From C-114 sp963745405 (GTDB lineage: Bacteria > Chloroflexota > Limnocylindria > Limnocylindrales > CSP1-4): a stretch of DNA of 64,000 bases. The DNA lies in contig CAVUWY010000002.1 in NCBI GenBank assembly GCA_963745405.1, positions 372,001-436,000 of the forward strand, in the 5' to 3' direction. This document shows positions 44,001-53,210 of this stretch, piece after piece. The notes beneath the pieces were generated by a model, which saw only the letters and a list, made by a program, of their open reading frames with translations, searched no databases and was not told where the DNA came from. Numbering within the stretch: the first letter of the stretch is position 1; the number at the start of each line of letters is the position of its first letter. The position numbers and the translations under genes were made by a program.

Positions 44001-46790
44001 GGCCAGCTCGTCGATGAGCCGGGCGTTGGCGAGGGCCACGCCGGCCTGGACGGCGAGGCCGTCGAGGAGCACCAGGTCCCCCTCGTCGAACGCGCCGCGG
44101 GCCGTCGACAGCACGCTGAGGGCTCCGAACGGGCCGCCGTCGCCGACGAGCGGCACCGCCAGCAGCGACTCGATCCCGGACAGGCGCGCGGAATCCTCGA
44201 CCTCGGGTGGTCGGACGAAACGGTCGTCGCCGAGGTAGTCGCCGGTGTTGAACGGCCGCCCCTCCTCGATGACCAGGCCGGCCACCCCCTCCCCGCGGCG
44301 GAGGGGCCGATGGACACGCTCGGCCTCGTCGACGGCGATGCCGTGGGTGGCATAGGCCCAGCGGATCTCGTCGCTGGCCCGGTCGATGAGATCGATGCGG
44401 GCGCCTTCCGCGCCGAGGAGACGGGCGGCCTCGTCGACGACCTGCTGGAGGACCTCGTCCGGGTCGTGGATGACGGTGAGGCGGGCCGAGATCTCGCGCA
44501 GCGCCCGCTCCGCGTCGGCATGGCGCTCGAGTGCGCCGCGGGAGCGGTCGAGATCCTCGATGAGGCGGCTGTTGGCGAGGGCGACGGCCGCCTGGTGGGC
44601 GATCGCGAGGAGCAGCTCGCCATCGTCGTCGCTGAAGGCGTCGGGCCGCTTCGAGTTGACCTTGAGGACGCCGAGGACGGCATCGTCGGCGATGAGCGGG
44701 GCGGCCAGGACCGAGACGATGCCTGCCGACCGGACGTAGTCGTCGGACTCCTCGAGATGAGGGAAGCGTTCGTCCGAGAGGTAGTCGCTGGTCGAGACCG
44801 GTCCGCGTGCGGCGATGGCGAGGCTGTTGATGCCGACGTCGGGGCCGGCCGGCGTCAGGGACCCCGCCTCCCCCATCAGGGTCCCCGGGTCGTCGATGTC
44901 GGTCTCGCCGAAGAGGTGGAGCATCCCGTCGCGCCCGACGATGTCGAGCTGGGCCCGGTCGGCCTCGAGAAGGCGGCTCGATTCGGCGACGACGTAGGTG
45001 AGCAGCTCCCGCGGTGCCCGGATCGCGGTCAGGCGGGCCGCCAGCTCCCGCAGCGTGCGCTCCGAGTCGGCCCGCTCGGCCAACGCCGTCCGCGACCTTT
45101 CCAGATCGGCGATGAGGCCGGCGTTGGTCAGGGCGATCGTCGCCTGGGTGGCGAGCGCGACGAGAAGCGCCTCGTCGGGCTCGCCGAAGGCAGCCGTCCG
45201 GCCGGACCAGACCGTGATCGCACCGAACGGACCGCTGTCACCGACGAGCGGGGCCGCCAGGGCCGAGGCGATGCCCTTCACCCGGACGTAGTGATCGGCC
45301 GAGCTGCCGTGGCCGAATTGCTCGTCATGGAGGTAGTCGTCGGTCCGGAACGGCCCGCCGAGGGTCACGGCCCGACCGCCGACCCCCTGGTCGAGGGTCT
45401 CGTCCGGGTCGTCGGGCCATTCCTCATCCGTCGGCGCCTCACCCGAGATGTAGGCAGCCCGGAGGAGCCGCCGGTCGGCCGAGATGAGGTCGATCCGGGC
45501 CCCGTCGGCATCGAGCAGGCGGGTCGCCGCGTCGACGCTCAGCTGGACGACCTCCTCGGGGTCGCGGACGCCGGTGATCCGGGCCGCGATCTCGCGCAGG
45601 GTCCGTTCCGCCTCGGCGTGCCGGGCCACCGTCGTCCGGGAGGTCTCGAGCTCGGCGATGAGCCGAGCGTTGGTGAGGGCGATGGTCGCCTGGGTGGCGA
45701 ACGTCCGGGTGAGAGCCATGTCGTCCTCGCCGAACGCGTCCGTGCGGCGGGTGTAGATCCCGAGGACGCCCATCGGGCCCTCCTCGGCGATGAGCGGGGC
45801 GACGATCATCGAGCCGACGCCGATGCGGCGGGCGAACTGATCGGACCCTTCGGCATGGACGAAGCGCTCGTCGGCCAGATAATCGCCGGTGACCACCACC
45901 TCGCGGGTCTCGATGGCCCGGCCGAACATGCCCTCGCCGACGCGGAGTTCGAGGGCCCGCAGGATGTCGCGGATCGACTCGTCCTCGATGCCCGAGTCGT
46001 AGGCCCAACTGATCGTCCCCCGCTCCGGGTCGATGAGGTCGAGGAGCGCCCCGTCGGCGTCGAGGAGGCGAGCGGCGGCGTCGACCGACGCCTGGAGGAC
46101 GGCCGGCGGGTCCCGCAGGGCGGCGAGGCCCGAACCGACGCTGGCCAGCGTCCGCTGGATCTCCACCCGGCGAGCGAGGGCCGCCTCCGATTCGGCGAGC
46201 CGGCCGATGAGGCCGGCCGTGCCGATGGTGCCGGCAGCGTGGTTGGCGAGGGCCCGGGCGAGGGCGACGTCGCGCTCGGCGAATGCGTCCTCGCGCCCGG
46301 AGTAGACGGCCAGCACGCCGATGGCGCGGTCGCCGTCGGTCAGGGGCGCCGCCACGAGCGAGCGGATGCCGAGCTCAGCCGCCAGGCGGTCGCCGCGCTC
46401 CGAGTGCGAGAACGACTGCTCGACCGGATAGTCGCCGGTGAAGAGGACGCGGTTCTCGGCGATCGCCGAGCCGATCATCCCCCGGCCGTCGGAGCTGGCC
46501 GCCTCGACCGTCGTCCGCCAGCGCTGGACACGTGACTCGGAGATGCCCGATTCGTAGGCGAAGCGGAGATGACGCTCGTCGTCGAGCAGGCCGATGAGGG
46601 CCCCGTCCGCTGCGAGCAGCCGGACCGCCTCGTCGACCGCATGCTGGAGGATCGCCGGGACATCCGGCCCACCGACGTCGGTTGACGGTGCAGCGGCGTG
46701 CTCTGTCGGGTCGGGACCGGCGGCAGGCCCGGCCACCCGGCCGTTGCCGGTGGCGGACGCGCGCTTCGACGCCCGGGCGCGTGTCGTCAT
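41046..46790 (-). CDS. Multi-sensor histidine kinase, seven GAF and three PAS domains, NarL/DesK type
   Basis: 1914 residues with no membrane span, so it acts in the cytosol. Seven GAF units of about 183 residues run from about 45 to 1325; each contains a helix (such as VDEAARLLGAEGARIDLID) and a linker ending in REIAARLT-like helices. Three PAS units follow to about 1700 (SPDLVWSIDEDARFTFLSD, SPDVVFAIDERGLTTFVGD, SPDAIFSAAADGTFTYVSE). The kinase part has HLARELHDSVTQALFSMTLL (HisKA_3, His phosphosite), YRIAQEALHNVVKHAGAKTV (N box), IDDGGGFD and GHLGLAGMRVRAEKIGG. TATCCT ends 7 nt before the ATG. The next two genes are its response regulators. Confidence 0.93.
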   Translation of the reverse strand: MTTRARASKRASATGNGRVAGPAAGPDPTEHAAAPSTDVGGPDVPAILQHAVDEAVRLLAADGALIGLLDDERHLRFAYESGISESRVQRWRTTVEAASSDGRGMIGSAIAENRVLFTGDYPVEQSFSHSERGDRLAAELGIRSLVAAPLTDGDRAIGVLAVYSGREDAFAERDVALARALANHAAGTIGTAGLIGRLAESEAALARRVEIQRTLASVGSGLAALRDPPAVLQASVDAAARLLDADGALLDLIDPERGTISWAYDSGIEDESIRDILRALELRVGEGMFGRAIETREVVVTGDYLADERFVHAEGSDQFARRIGVGSMIVAPLIAEEGPMGVLGIYTRRTDAFGEDDMALTRTFATQATIALTNARLIAELETSRTTVARHAEAERTLREIAARITGVRDPEEVVQLSVDAATRLLDADGARIDLISADRRLLRAAYISGEAPTDEEWPDDPDETLDQGVGGRAVTLGGPFRTDDYLHDEQFGHGSSADHYVRVKGIASALAAPLVGDSGPFGAITVWSGRTAAFGEPDEALLVALATQATIALTNAGLIADLERSRTALAERADSERTLRELAARLTAIRAPRELLTYVVAESSRLLEADRAQLDIVGRDGMLHLFGETDIDDPGTLMGEAGSLTPAGPDVGINSLAIAARGPVSTSDYLSDERFPHLEESDDYVRSAGIVSVLAAPLIADDAVLGVLKVNSKRPDAFSDDDGELLLAIAHQAAVALANSRLIEDLDRSRGALERHADAERALREISARLTVIHDPDEVLQQVVDEAARLLGAEGARIDLIDRASDEIRWAYATHGIAVDEAERVHRPLRRGEGVAGLVIEEGRPFNTGDYLGDDRFVRPPEVEDSARLSGIESLLAVPLVGDGGPFGALSVLSTARGAFDEGDLVLLDGLAVQAGVALANARLIDELAGSRAALGRQVEAEHALREIATRISAIHDPRGVLQRTVDAAKRLLTADGAILELVDADDGRMLRWAYDAGVSGNFDPRYVKELTLPIGVGLTGRAVAEGRVLIAGDDLAAEFPESDESLHFFATTGYRSMVAAPISGEAGPLGAIEVYSARPDAFDGRDGELLLALATQAAIAIANARLIDELASSQFELARRAETERALREIAARITALRDPDEILQRIVDEAKRLLGSDGAHLTLMAEDRTHLTPVVAAGVDGETRDWMLGLSFPLHGGLNGLAASLGRAVRTDDYLVDPRVPHEPEDQYVAARLGIRGVAAVPLRAPAGEVIGTLAISFRTVHEVDDESIDLLQVLGDQAAIAVSNSRLDALLRDSEERYRKLVENSPDLVWSIDEDARFTFLSDTCERLTGWRPGELIGGHFGGIVHPSSSDVAEIDWTSGLEEGSNEIRGRVNLLHRDGRPIPAEYIAVSRIVEGRFVGANGSVRDMTERDRLERELLASERELRESEERWRYLVKASPDVVFAIDERGLTTFVGDRIVELTGWTPDEVIGRNFEAFTDPEYLAAANATFAAVQREPSGVHPLRIMMQRKDGEPIPVETWVTGSVHEGRFVGAHGSIRDMTERDRLEQDLRDSESRYRFLVDNSPDAIFSAAADGTFTYVSETVERLLGWPRDAVVGRHFSILIDEASLELAGRRWSEAVETPGATVEARLDLIHRDGRRLPFEIRATGFADEDGVFAGLHGSARDVSEQERLERDLRRQAVEIAASDERAHLARELHDSVTQALFSMTLLTRSVELLLTKDPAAAVARLGTLRDLQRDALAEMRALIFELRPGGLEQDGLVTALRRHAAAVQGRIGLPVVVEADLEGRLPSDVEDVLYRIAQEALHNVVKHAGAKTVGLVVERVDESVRLAVIDDGGGFDAAAIPPGHLGLAGMRVRAEKIGGRLTVDSRPGHGTTIEAIVPAAERPMAGAVAGAAGGLAGGPLPSNAG

Positions 46791-47038
46791 GTCCCTGAGG
46801 ATACGACCCGCCCGCAGGGCACCACCCGACGTCCGTCCACGACCGGCATCGACGGATGACGATGCCGGTCCTCCGCGGCCGTAGTCGCGAGGTAGCTACC
46901 TTCGGCTGCCGCGCGCGCCGTCCATCGCCCACGGTGCGCCCTGGTCGCTGCCGCCATCGTTCCGGCCGACGGAGGCGACCAGCCTGCCGCAACCACCGGA
47001 CTCACCGCTCTCGTCCAGCACCTGGAGGAACTCGACCA

Positions 47039-47449
47039 GTGACCCCACGGCTCATCGGCAAGATCGCCCTCCGCGGCGCGATCGTCGCCCTCATCCTCGC
47101 CACTGGGTATATCCACTACACGCTCGGCGGCCTCATCTTCACGGCTACCGCGGCCGGCTATCTCGCTCTCGCCGTCGCGATGGCCGCCCCGATCGGGATC
47201 GCCCACGACCTGCGCTGGCTCACCCGACTCGCGGTGATGGGCTTCGCCGCCGGCACGATCTTCGCCTGGCTCATGCAGGGCCATCCCATCTTCTTCCAGT
47301 CGGTCGCCGCCAAGACCATCGAGGTCGCCCTCATCGCGCTCGTCGCCGTCGAGGAGTACGTCGAGGTCGGCAGCCCGATCGTCGTGGCCCGCAAGCTCGT
47401 CAATCTCGGCGCTCGTGTCGTCGGCGTCCGCGCCGGCGCCGCGGCCTGA
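47039..47449 (+). CDS. Hypothetical membrane protein
   Basis: 136 residues with about four hydrophobic spans (GAIVALILATGYIHYTLGGL, YLALAVAMAAPIGIAHDL, LAVMGFAAGTIFAWLMQG, VALIALVAVEEYV). Family not recognised. GGAGG lies 10 nt before the GTG. Divergent from the sensor kinase gene and 28 bp before the cupredoxin gene on the same strand, so possibly linked to copper or respiration. Confidence 0.68.
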   Translation: MTPRLIGKIALRGAIVALILATGYIHYTLGGLIFTATAAGYLALAVAMAAPIGIAHDLRWLTRLAVMGFAAGTIFAWLMQGHPIFFQSVAAKTIEVALIALVAVEEYVEVGSPIVVARKLVNLGARVVGVRAGAAA

Positions 47450-47477
47450 CCCAGCCCCTGACCGCACGGAGACCGTC

Positions 47478-47868
47478 ATGAAGCGCATCTTCGCGATCGT
47501 CGCCGCGCTCGCCCTGGCCATCGGCCTGGCGGCCTGCTCGACGGCCTCCGGCGGCCAGCCGGCGGGTCCCGCGGGCAGCGCGGCTGCCCCGGCCGCCGGG
47601 ACCGTCCGCATCGTCGCCAAGGACGTGAGCGTTCCTGTCGCCGAGCGGCACCGCCACGGCGGGCTCGCCGTTCGACATCGACTTCGTCAACCAGGACGGG
47701 TTCCTTCACAACGTGGAGCTCGTCGACGCCGGCGGGGCCAAGGTCTTCTCCGGCGACATGGTCTCGGGGGGCGAGGTGACGTACCACGTCACGGCCCTCA
47801 GCCCGGGCACGTACCACGTCAAGTGCGTCGTGCACCCGGACATGGACCAGACGCTCACCGTCCAGTGA
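47478..47868 (+). CDS. Cupredoxin-type lipoprotein (one frameshift)
   Basis: About 129 residues if one G at 47631 is removed (AGC-G-TTC). The N-terminal frame gives a lipoprotein signal ending in LAAC, so the mature protein is anchored outside the membrane. The C-terminal frame has the blue-copper ligands: His in FLHNVEL and the KCVVHPDM cluster (Cys, His, Met), as in plastocyanin or azurin-like proteins. An electron carrier is likely. GGAG lies 6 nt before the ATG. The two frames joined by one base match the indel pattern elsewhere in the window. Confidence 0.8.
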
Positions 47869-47887
47869 GCTGAGCGATCCCGACCAC

Positions 47888-47913
47888 GGCCCCGAGCGGT
47901 GACGCTCGGGGCC
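47888..47913 (+). terminator. Hairpin terminator after the cupredoxin gene
   Basis: GGCCCCGAGCG pairs over 11 bp with a 4-nt loop, followed by GCTTCTTC, 19 nt after the stop. Confidence 0.6.
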
Positions 47914-47942
47914 GCTTCTTCGTCTCCGGCGGTCCGGGCGAC

Positions 47943-47948
47943 TATCCT
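47943..47948 (+). promoter_or_regulatory. -10 element for RidA gene
   Basis: TATCCT, with transcription likely near 47955 and a short leader holding GGAGGG. Confidence 0.35.
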
Positions 47949-47995
47949 CGCCGCGATGCGGCCGAGAAACGGGTCGCCGCCGGAGGGATCGCCCG

Positions 47996-48376
47996 ATGCC
48001 GAAGATCGTCCCCGACCTGCCCGGCATCGAGCCGGGCTCCCTCCCCTTCAGCAAGGTCGTCGAGGCCGGCGGCCTCGTGTTCCTCGCCGGCCAGGTGGGC
48101 GATGCACCGGGCGTCCCCGGACCTGTCCCGGGCGGGATCGGGGCCGAGACCAGGGCCGTGCTCGACAACGTCGGCCGCCTGCTCCACGCCGTCGGGCTCG
48201 ACTTCTACGACGTCGTCAAGGCGACGGTCTACCTCGTCGACTTCGACGACTTCGCGGCGATGAACGCGGTCTATCGGGAGTACTTCACGGCCGAGGCGCC
48301 GACCCGGGCGACGGTCGGGGTGACCCGCCTGGCAGGCGACTTCCGGATCGAGATCGAGGTCGTCGCCGCGCGCTGA
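47996..48376 (+). CDS. RidA/YjgF family protein
   Basis: 126 residues. FSKVVEAGGLVFLAGQVG and the C-terminal PTRATVGVTRLAGDFRIEIE are the family landmarks; the central Arg that binds the carboxylate is in TRATVGV. RidA proteins hydrolyse reactive enamines/imines from PLP enzymes; some paralogues have other roles. GGAGGG lies 8 nt before the ATG. Confidence 0.9.
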   Translation: MPKIVPDLPGIEPGSLPFSKVVEAGGLVFLAGQVGDAPGVPGPVPGGIGAETRAVLDNVGRLLHAVGLDFYDVVKATVYLVDFDDFAAMNAVYREYFTAEAPTRATVGVTRLAGDFRIEIEVVAAR

Positions 48377-48451
48377 GCTCGCGGCGCCACCGCTTCGAGG
48401 CCGGTGCCCGCGGCCGGCCAGGGTCCTCCCGGCCCAGGGTTTCGTGGCCGG

Positions 48452-48973
48452 TCAAGGGTCCGGCAGGGCGAGGACGAAGGCGGCGGTCCGGTCGAGGACA
48501 TCCTCGAGGACCGGCCGGAGCGTGTGGCCGAGGCGCGGATACGTCACCAGCTCGCCGTGGGCCAGGAGGGCCATCGCGGAGCGCAGGAGGTCGATCCGGG
48601 CGAACGGGTCGGATTCGCCGGACAGGAGCAGGGCCGGGCAGTCGACCGCCGGCCAGTGGGCCACCCGGGTGGTCCCGTCCGGCCCGCCGGGTCGGTGCAG
48701 CGGATAGGAGAAGCAGACGAGGCCCCGATACGGCCGGCCGGCCGCGGCGAGGCTGGCGACGCGGCCGCCGTAGGAGTGACCGCCGACGACGACGTCGGGC
48801 CCGGGCGGAGCGATGGCGAGGAGCGCGGGGACGGCATCCTCGGCCTTCCGTTTCGGCAGGTCGATGGCGATCGCGTCGACGCCACGGGCCCGGAGGCCGG
48901 CGGCGAAGGGCTCCATCGTCGCCGCCGATCCCGACGCGCCGTGGCCGAGGAAGACGCGGGTGCGGGCTGTCAT
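48452..48973 (-). CDS. Alpha/beta-hydrolase (KANL3/Tex30-like)
   Basis: 173 residues, short for the fold. VFLGHGASGSAATMEPFAAG supplies the oxyanion region, VVVGGHSYGGRVASLAA the nucleophile elbow GHSYG, GESDPFARIDLL the acid Asp and YPRLGHTLRP the His. This matches small dienelactone hydrolase-like enzymes of the KANL3/Tex30 family; substrate unknown. TACGCT (48980-48985, minus strand) ends 6 nt before the ATG. Confidence 0.82.
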   Translation of the reverse strand: MTARTRVFLGHGASGSAATMEPFAAGLRARGVDAIAIDLPKRKAEDAVPALLAIAPPGPDVVVGGHSYGGRVASLAAAGRPYRGLVCFSYPLHRPGGPDGTTRVAHWPAVDCPALLLSGESDPFARIDLLRSAMALLAHGELVTYPRLGHTLRPVLEDVLDRTAAFVLALPDP

Positions 48974-49158
48974 CCGGGGAGCGTACCGGCTCCACGACGG
49001 CGTCGCGGCGACGGCCGGCCGGTCGCGGCTGGTGCAGCAGATCGGATGGAGGGTCCGGTCGGCAGTGGTCCGTTCGGCCGGTGTGCGGTTGGGTAGGATG
49101 GGCCATGGCGACGGAACGGTGCAGTCGGGCACGCTGCCCACCCGGTCGAGAGGAGACC

Positions 49159-50515
49159 ATGCCCGACGTCAGCGCCTCGCGTCCCCGCGCCAAGGCGGCA
49201 GCCGCTCTCGCCATCGCCGCCCTCGTGTGGGTGGCCGCATCCGCCGGGATGGCCGGATCGGTCGCGGCGAGCGATCCGACCGCGACGCCGACGCCCGACC
49301 GCCACCCCGACGCCGACCCCGACCCCGGTCCCGACGGTGACCTTCTACGGACGCGGCTACGGCCATGGCATCGGCATGTCGCAGTACGGCGCCCGCGGCC
49401 GCGCCCTCGCCGGACAGACCGCCGCCCAGATCCTCGCTCACTACTACGTCGGCACGATGCCGGGCATCGTCGCGACCTCGACCGCGATCCGCGTCCTCGT
49501 CGTCAGCGGCTTCAAGCCGACCGTGACGTACCCCGCGAAGGTCATCGCCCATGGGGGGACGTGGACCGTCGACGGCGTGACGGGGACCTGGCCCGCCGAG
49601 GCATCGGCGACGCTCGTCCGCACGACGACCCCGACCACCGGCTGGCGCCTCGAAATCAGGTCGAAGGCCGGGGCGGTCCTCCACTCGGCGGCCAGCCCGT
49701 CGAGCGTGCGGATCCGCCCGGCCGCGACCGCGACCGCGACCACGCTCCAGATCTGGTTCGACACCTCGTACTACGACACGTTCCGCGGCGTCGTCCGGGT
49801 GATCGGCTCATCGACCGGCACGGTGAGCGCGATCAACGAGACGAGCCTCGAGTCGTACCTCCGCGGCGTCGTCCCGGTCGAGATGCCGTCGACCTGGCCG
49901 GTCGAGGCGCTCAAGGCCCAGGCGATCGCCGCCCGGAGCTACGCCGGGGCCCATCTCCATCCCACGACCGGCGCATACGACATGACCGACACCTCACAGG
50001 CCTATCGCGGGGTCCTCGCAGAGAAGGCCGCTGCGACGGCCGCCGTGGTCGCGACCGTCGGTCAGGTGCTTCGGAGCGGCGGTCACATCATCACCGCGAT
50101 GTACCACTCGGCGGACGGCGGGGCGACCGAGAACAACGAGAACGTCTACGTCTCCGCCGCCGGCGCCGTCATCAACCCGCCGGTGGCCTACCTCCGGGGC
50201 GAGCCGGACCGGACCCCCACCGGCGCGTCGTACGACGCAGCATCGCCCCATGCGACGTGGCATACGGCGACGTACACGTACGCCCAGCTGTCCAGCGTCT
50301 TCGCCTCGGACCCCCGGACGGCCGTCGGGACGATCAGCGCGATCGCCTTCACGAAGCGCGGCGTGTCGGGCCGGGTCGTCGCCGTCCGGTTGAGCGGCTC
50401 ACTCGGCACAAGGACCGTCTCGGGAGAGATCTTCCGGACGGTCTTCAACGCCTACACGCCGGCCACCGACCCGTACATGTGGAGCACGCTCGTGGCGACC
50501 AGTCCGATCCCTTGA
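49159..50515 (+). CDS. SpoIID/LytB-domain protein, secreted (one frameshift)
   Basis: About 451 residues if one G at 49297 is removed (CCC-G-ACC). The first frame gives a signal peptide (AAALAIAALVWVAASAGMAG) and Thr/Pro linker; the second gives the SpoIID domain: FYGRGYGHGIGMSQYGARG, YLRGVVPVEMPSTWPVEALK and AQAIAARSYAGAH (catalytic Glu region). SpoIID is a lytic transglycosylase acting on denuded peptidoglycan; in non-sporulating bacteria it remodels the wall. AGGAG lies just before the ATG. The break falls in the low-complexity linker, an easy place for a sequencing error. Confidence 0.83.
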
Positions 50516-51126
50516 GCGAGGGCGGTTCATCGGACGACCGCCCGCGCTGCTGGTGGGCCGGCGCCGACCTCGAACGGGCCGATCCGCTCATGCTCGCCTA
50601 CCACGACGACGAGTGGGGACGGCCGATCCACGACGACGTCGAGCTCTTCGAGCGACTCGCCCTCGAGTCGTTCCAGGCGGGACTGTCGTGGTCGACCATC
50701 CTCCACAAGCGGGAGGCGTTCCGGACCGCCTTCCGGGGATTCGACCCGGTCGTCGTGGCGACATTCGGGCCGGACGATCGAGCCCGACTCCTGGCCGACA
50801 GCGGGATCGTCCGGAACGGGGCCAAGATCGACGCCACGATCGGCAACGCGGCGGCGCTCCTGGCGATCCGGGCCGAGCTCGGCTCGTTCGATGCCTACCT
50901 CGCGGATCGCCTGCCCGGGCCCATCCCGCGGCTCCCGTCCGACGCGGTCGGCGGTTCGATCCCGGCGACGACACCGGCCGCGGAGGCGCTCTCCGCCGAC
51001 CTCCGCCGGCGCCGCTTCCGCTTCGTCGGACCGACGATCGTATACGCCTTCATGCAGAGCGTCGGGCTCGTCGACGACCACCTGCCCGGCTGCTTCCGCT
51101 ACGTCGGCCCCGCTCCGGCCGCCTGA
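50512..51126 (+). CDS. tag: DNA-3-methyladenine glycosylase I
   Basis: 204 residues. CWWAGADLERADPLMLAYHD and EWGRPIHDDVELFERLALES match the start of Tag; GLSWSTILHKREAFRTAF holds the base-recognition Trp/Glu region; the zinc His and Cys are in VDDHLPGCFRYVG. It removes alkylated adenine, initiating base excision repair. No ATG lies upstream of the first motif, so the start is the TTG that overlaps the SpoIID stop. A GC-rich hairpin at 51137 may terminate it. Confidence 0.88.
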   Translation: MSEGGSSDDRPRCWWAGADLERADPLMLAYHDDEWGRPIHDDVELFERLALESFQAGLSWSTILHKREAFRTAFRGFDPVVVATFGPDDRARLLADSGIVRNGAKIDATIGNAAALLAIRAELGSFDAYLADRLPGPIPRLPSDAVGGSIPATTPAAEALSADLRRRRFRFVGPTIVYAFMQSVGLVDDHLPGCFRYVGPAPAA

Positions 51127-51136
51127 GGTACCTCCT

Positions 51137-51154
51137 CGCGGCCTGCCGGCCGCG
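51137..51154 (+). terminator. Possible terminator after tag
   Basis: CGCGGCC pairs over 7 bp with a 4-nt loop; no T-run. Lower confidence than the other hairpins. Confidence 0.35.
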
Positions 51155-51189
51155 GAGCAGCGGCCACCGACCGCCCGCCGCGGGGCCGC

Positions 51190-52047
51190 TCAGACCTCCC
51201 GCCGGCCGAACGAGAAGATCGCCAGCCCGAGGACGGCCGCCAGCCAGATCGCGACGTAGGCGAGGAACGCCGGTTCCGGTCCGGTCGTGGCGTAGAACGG
51301 TCCCCGGGTGGCCAGATTCGACCCACCGCCCGACAGGATCACGAGGGCGGCCGACGGCTCGAGGGCGAAGATGGTGCCGCGCCACAGGCCGTCGAGCGGC
51401 ACGATGAGCCGGCTCGTCTCGATGGTGCCGGCGACGTCGTCGAGCCCTAACGCCGTCGCGACGGTCGCCAGGACCCCGGTCATCCACGACACGCCGAAGA
51501 GGACGACCGCGACGGCCCCGCCGGCGATCGTCGGAAGGCGCGTGCTGAGCAGGAGCGCGATCGTGAGCAGGACGACCGCCTGGGCACCGAGGTAGAGCGA
51601 CGCCGCGAATGGGTCGGGCGGCCCGTAGCCGGTGATCAGCCGGACGACCTCAACCTCGAGCAGCCCCGCCGCGACCGAGTAGCCGAGGACGATGGCCGAC
51701 AGGCCGAGCCACTTGCCGAGGATGATGTCGCCCCGCCGGATGGGCCGGGCGACGATCGAGAGGAGGACGCCCGAATCGAGGTCCGCCGCGATCGCCGGGG
51801 CGCCGAGGAAGGCCGCCGTGATGGCGAGCACGAAGCTGAACATGAAGGCGACGAGGATGAGGAGCTGGCTCACCCCGACGATGAGCTCCAGTTCCTGGAC
51901 GCCCCGGTCGCGGGCGTTGTCGACGACGAGGTTGAACCCGAGCCCGGTCAGGCCGACCAGGGCGATGGTCAGGATCATGAGTGCCCAGACCAGCCGGCGC
52001 CGGAGGGCCTCGAGGATCGTGAGGCGGGCGATCAGGAGCATGCTCAC
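51190..52047 (-). CDS. ABC-2 type permease
   Basis: 285 residues with six hydrophobic spans, matching the ABC-2 permeases that pair with an ATPase for export: RLTILEALRRRLVWALMILT at the N-terminus and PAIAADLDSGVLLSIVARPI as the conserved loop. Starts with GTG overlapping the ATPase stop as GTGA, so the two genes are coupled. Substrate is not identifiable. Confidence 0.85.
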   Translation of the reverse strand: MSMLLIARLTILEALRRRLVWALMILTIALVGLTGLGFNLVVDNARDRGVQELELIVGVSQLLILVAFMFSFVLAITAAFLGAPAIAADLDSGVLLSIVARPIRRGDIILGKWLGLSAIVLGYSVAAGLLEVEVVRLITGYGPPDPFAASLYLGAQAVVLLTIALLLSTRLPTIAGGAVAVVLFGVSWMTGVLATVATALGLDDVAGTIETSRLIVPLDGLWRGTIFALEPSAALVILSGGGSNLATRGPFYATTGPEPAFLAYVAIWLAAVLGLAIFSFGRREV

Positions 52048-53051
52048 GGCGTCGGTATCCCGACGGTCGGGGCCTCGTCGCCGTCACCCGGCCCGTCCGG
52101 ACCGCCCCGTCCGAGGAGCTCGATGAACCGCTCCTCGAGCGTCTCCCGCCCGGCATCGACGGCATAGATCCGACCACCCGCGGCCACGACGGCCGCCACG
52201 AGGTCGGGTACACGGTCGGCCGGGCAGCCCCGGACGGCGATCCACGGCGGGTCTACCGAGACCTCGCCGAAGGCACCGATCGTCCGGACCGGGTCGTCCA
52301 GCCCCGTCGCCCGGATGCGGACGGTCGCTGCGCCGAGCAGCTCGTCGAGCGTGCCGGCCAGGACGACCCGGCCGTGGTCGACGATGGCGACGTCGTCGCA
52401 GACCCGTTCGACCTCGCCGAGGAGATGGGAGTTGAGGAACACGGTCGTGCCCCGCTCGCGGAGCTCATGGATGATCGCCCGGACGTCCTGGCGACCGATC
52501 GGGTCGAGCGCCGAGGTGGGCTCGTCGAGGAAGACGAGCTCCGGCCGGCCGAGGAGGGCCACGCCGAGGCCGAGGCGCTGCTGCATGCCCTTGGAGAAGG
52601 TGCCGACCCGGTCCCGGCCGCGATCGGCCAGTCCGACCGTGAGGAGCGCCTCGTCGATCGAGGCGGTCCGGCCGGCCCGCGGCAGCCCGGCGAGGTCGGC
52701 GTGGAGCCCGAGGACGTCCCGAGCCGTCAGCCAGGCCTGGTAGCGGAAGAGCTCGGGGAGATAGCCGACGCGCGCCCGCGCCGCGCGGTCGCCGAGCGGG
52801 GCCCCGAGGAGGCTGCCGGAGCCCGAGGTCGGCCGGGCGAGGCCGAGGAGCACTTTCACGGCGGTCGTCTTGCCCGCACCGTTGGGGCCGAGGAAGCCGA
52901 ACACCTCACCTCGGCGGACCCGCATGGAGAGGCCGGCCAGGGCGGTCGTCCGGCCGTAGCGCTTGGTGAGGTCCATCGTCTCGAGTGCGAGCTCGGCGTC
53001 GCGCACGGCGCCGCCGGCGACGGGCCGGGATGGGGATGGCGATGCGGTCAC
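52044..53051 (-). CDS. ABC transporter ATP-binding protein (ABC-2 partner)
   Basis: 335 residues. Walker A is GFLGPNGAGKTTAVKVLLGL, the signature region is FSKGMQQRLGLGVALLGRPE and Walker B is LVFLDEPTSALDP; the H-loop His is in VFLNSHLLGEVE. The C-terminal 90 residues are the extension typical of exporter ATPases. Start GTG 53051 follows CACGAT (53058-53063, minus strand) by 6 nt. Forms an operon with the permease. Confidence 0.92.
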   Translation of the reverse strand: MTASPSPSRPVAGGAVRDAELALETMDLTKRYGRTTALAGLSMRVRRGEVFGFLGPNGAGKTTAVKVLLGLARPTSGSGSLLGAPLGDRAARARVGYLPELFRYQAWLTARDVLGLHADLAGLPRAGRTASIDEALLTVGLADRGRDRVGTFSKGMQQRLGLGVALLGRPELVFLDEPTSALDPIGRQDVRAIIHELRERGTTVFLNSHLLGEVERVCDDVAIVDHGRVVLAGTLDELLGAATVRIRATGLDDPVRTIGAFGEVSVDPPWIAVRGCPADRVPDLVAAVVAAGGRIYAVDAGRETLEERFIELLGRGGPDGPGDGDEAPTVGIPTP

Positions 53052-53210
53052 GCCGCCATCGTGCCAGACGCGGCCAACGGCGGAAGGTACCCCGACCGCC
53101 TGGAGCCCTCCGACCGGCCGGATCGTGGGATCGTCGGACGGCGTGCCATGAGAGGTGGCACGGACGACTCGCATCCTCCTGCCATCGACACCCTGAACGG
53201 GAGACCGACG

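Noticed and set aside
41157..46535. Very long open frame on the plus strand opposite the sensor kinase (about 1790 codons).
   Set aside because: Shadow of the high-GC kinase gene: no family motifs, Arg/Asp/Gly-rich, and the minus-strand frame has clear domains.
46893..47042. Short open frame ending in a GTGA overlap with the membrane protein at 47039.
   Set aside because: No ATG, GTG or TTG start in frame; treated as chance, although its 3' end looks protein-like.
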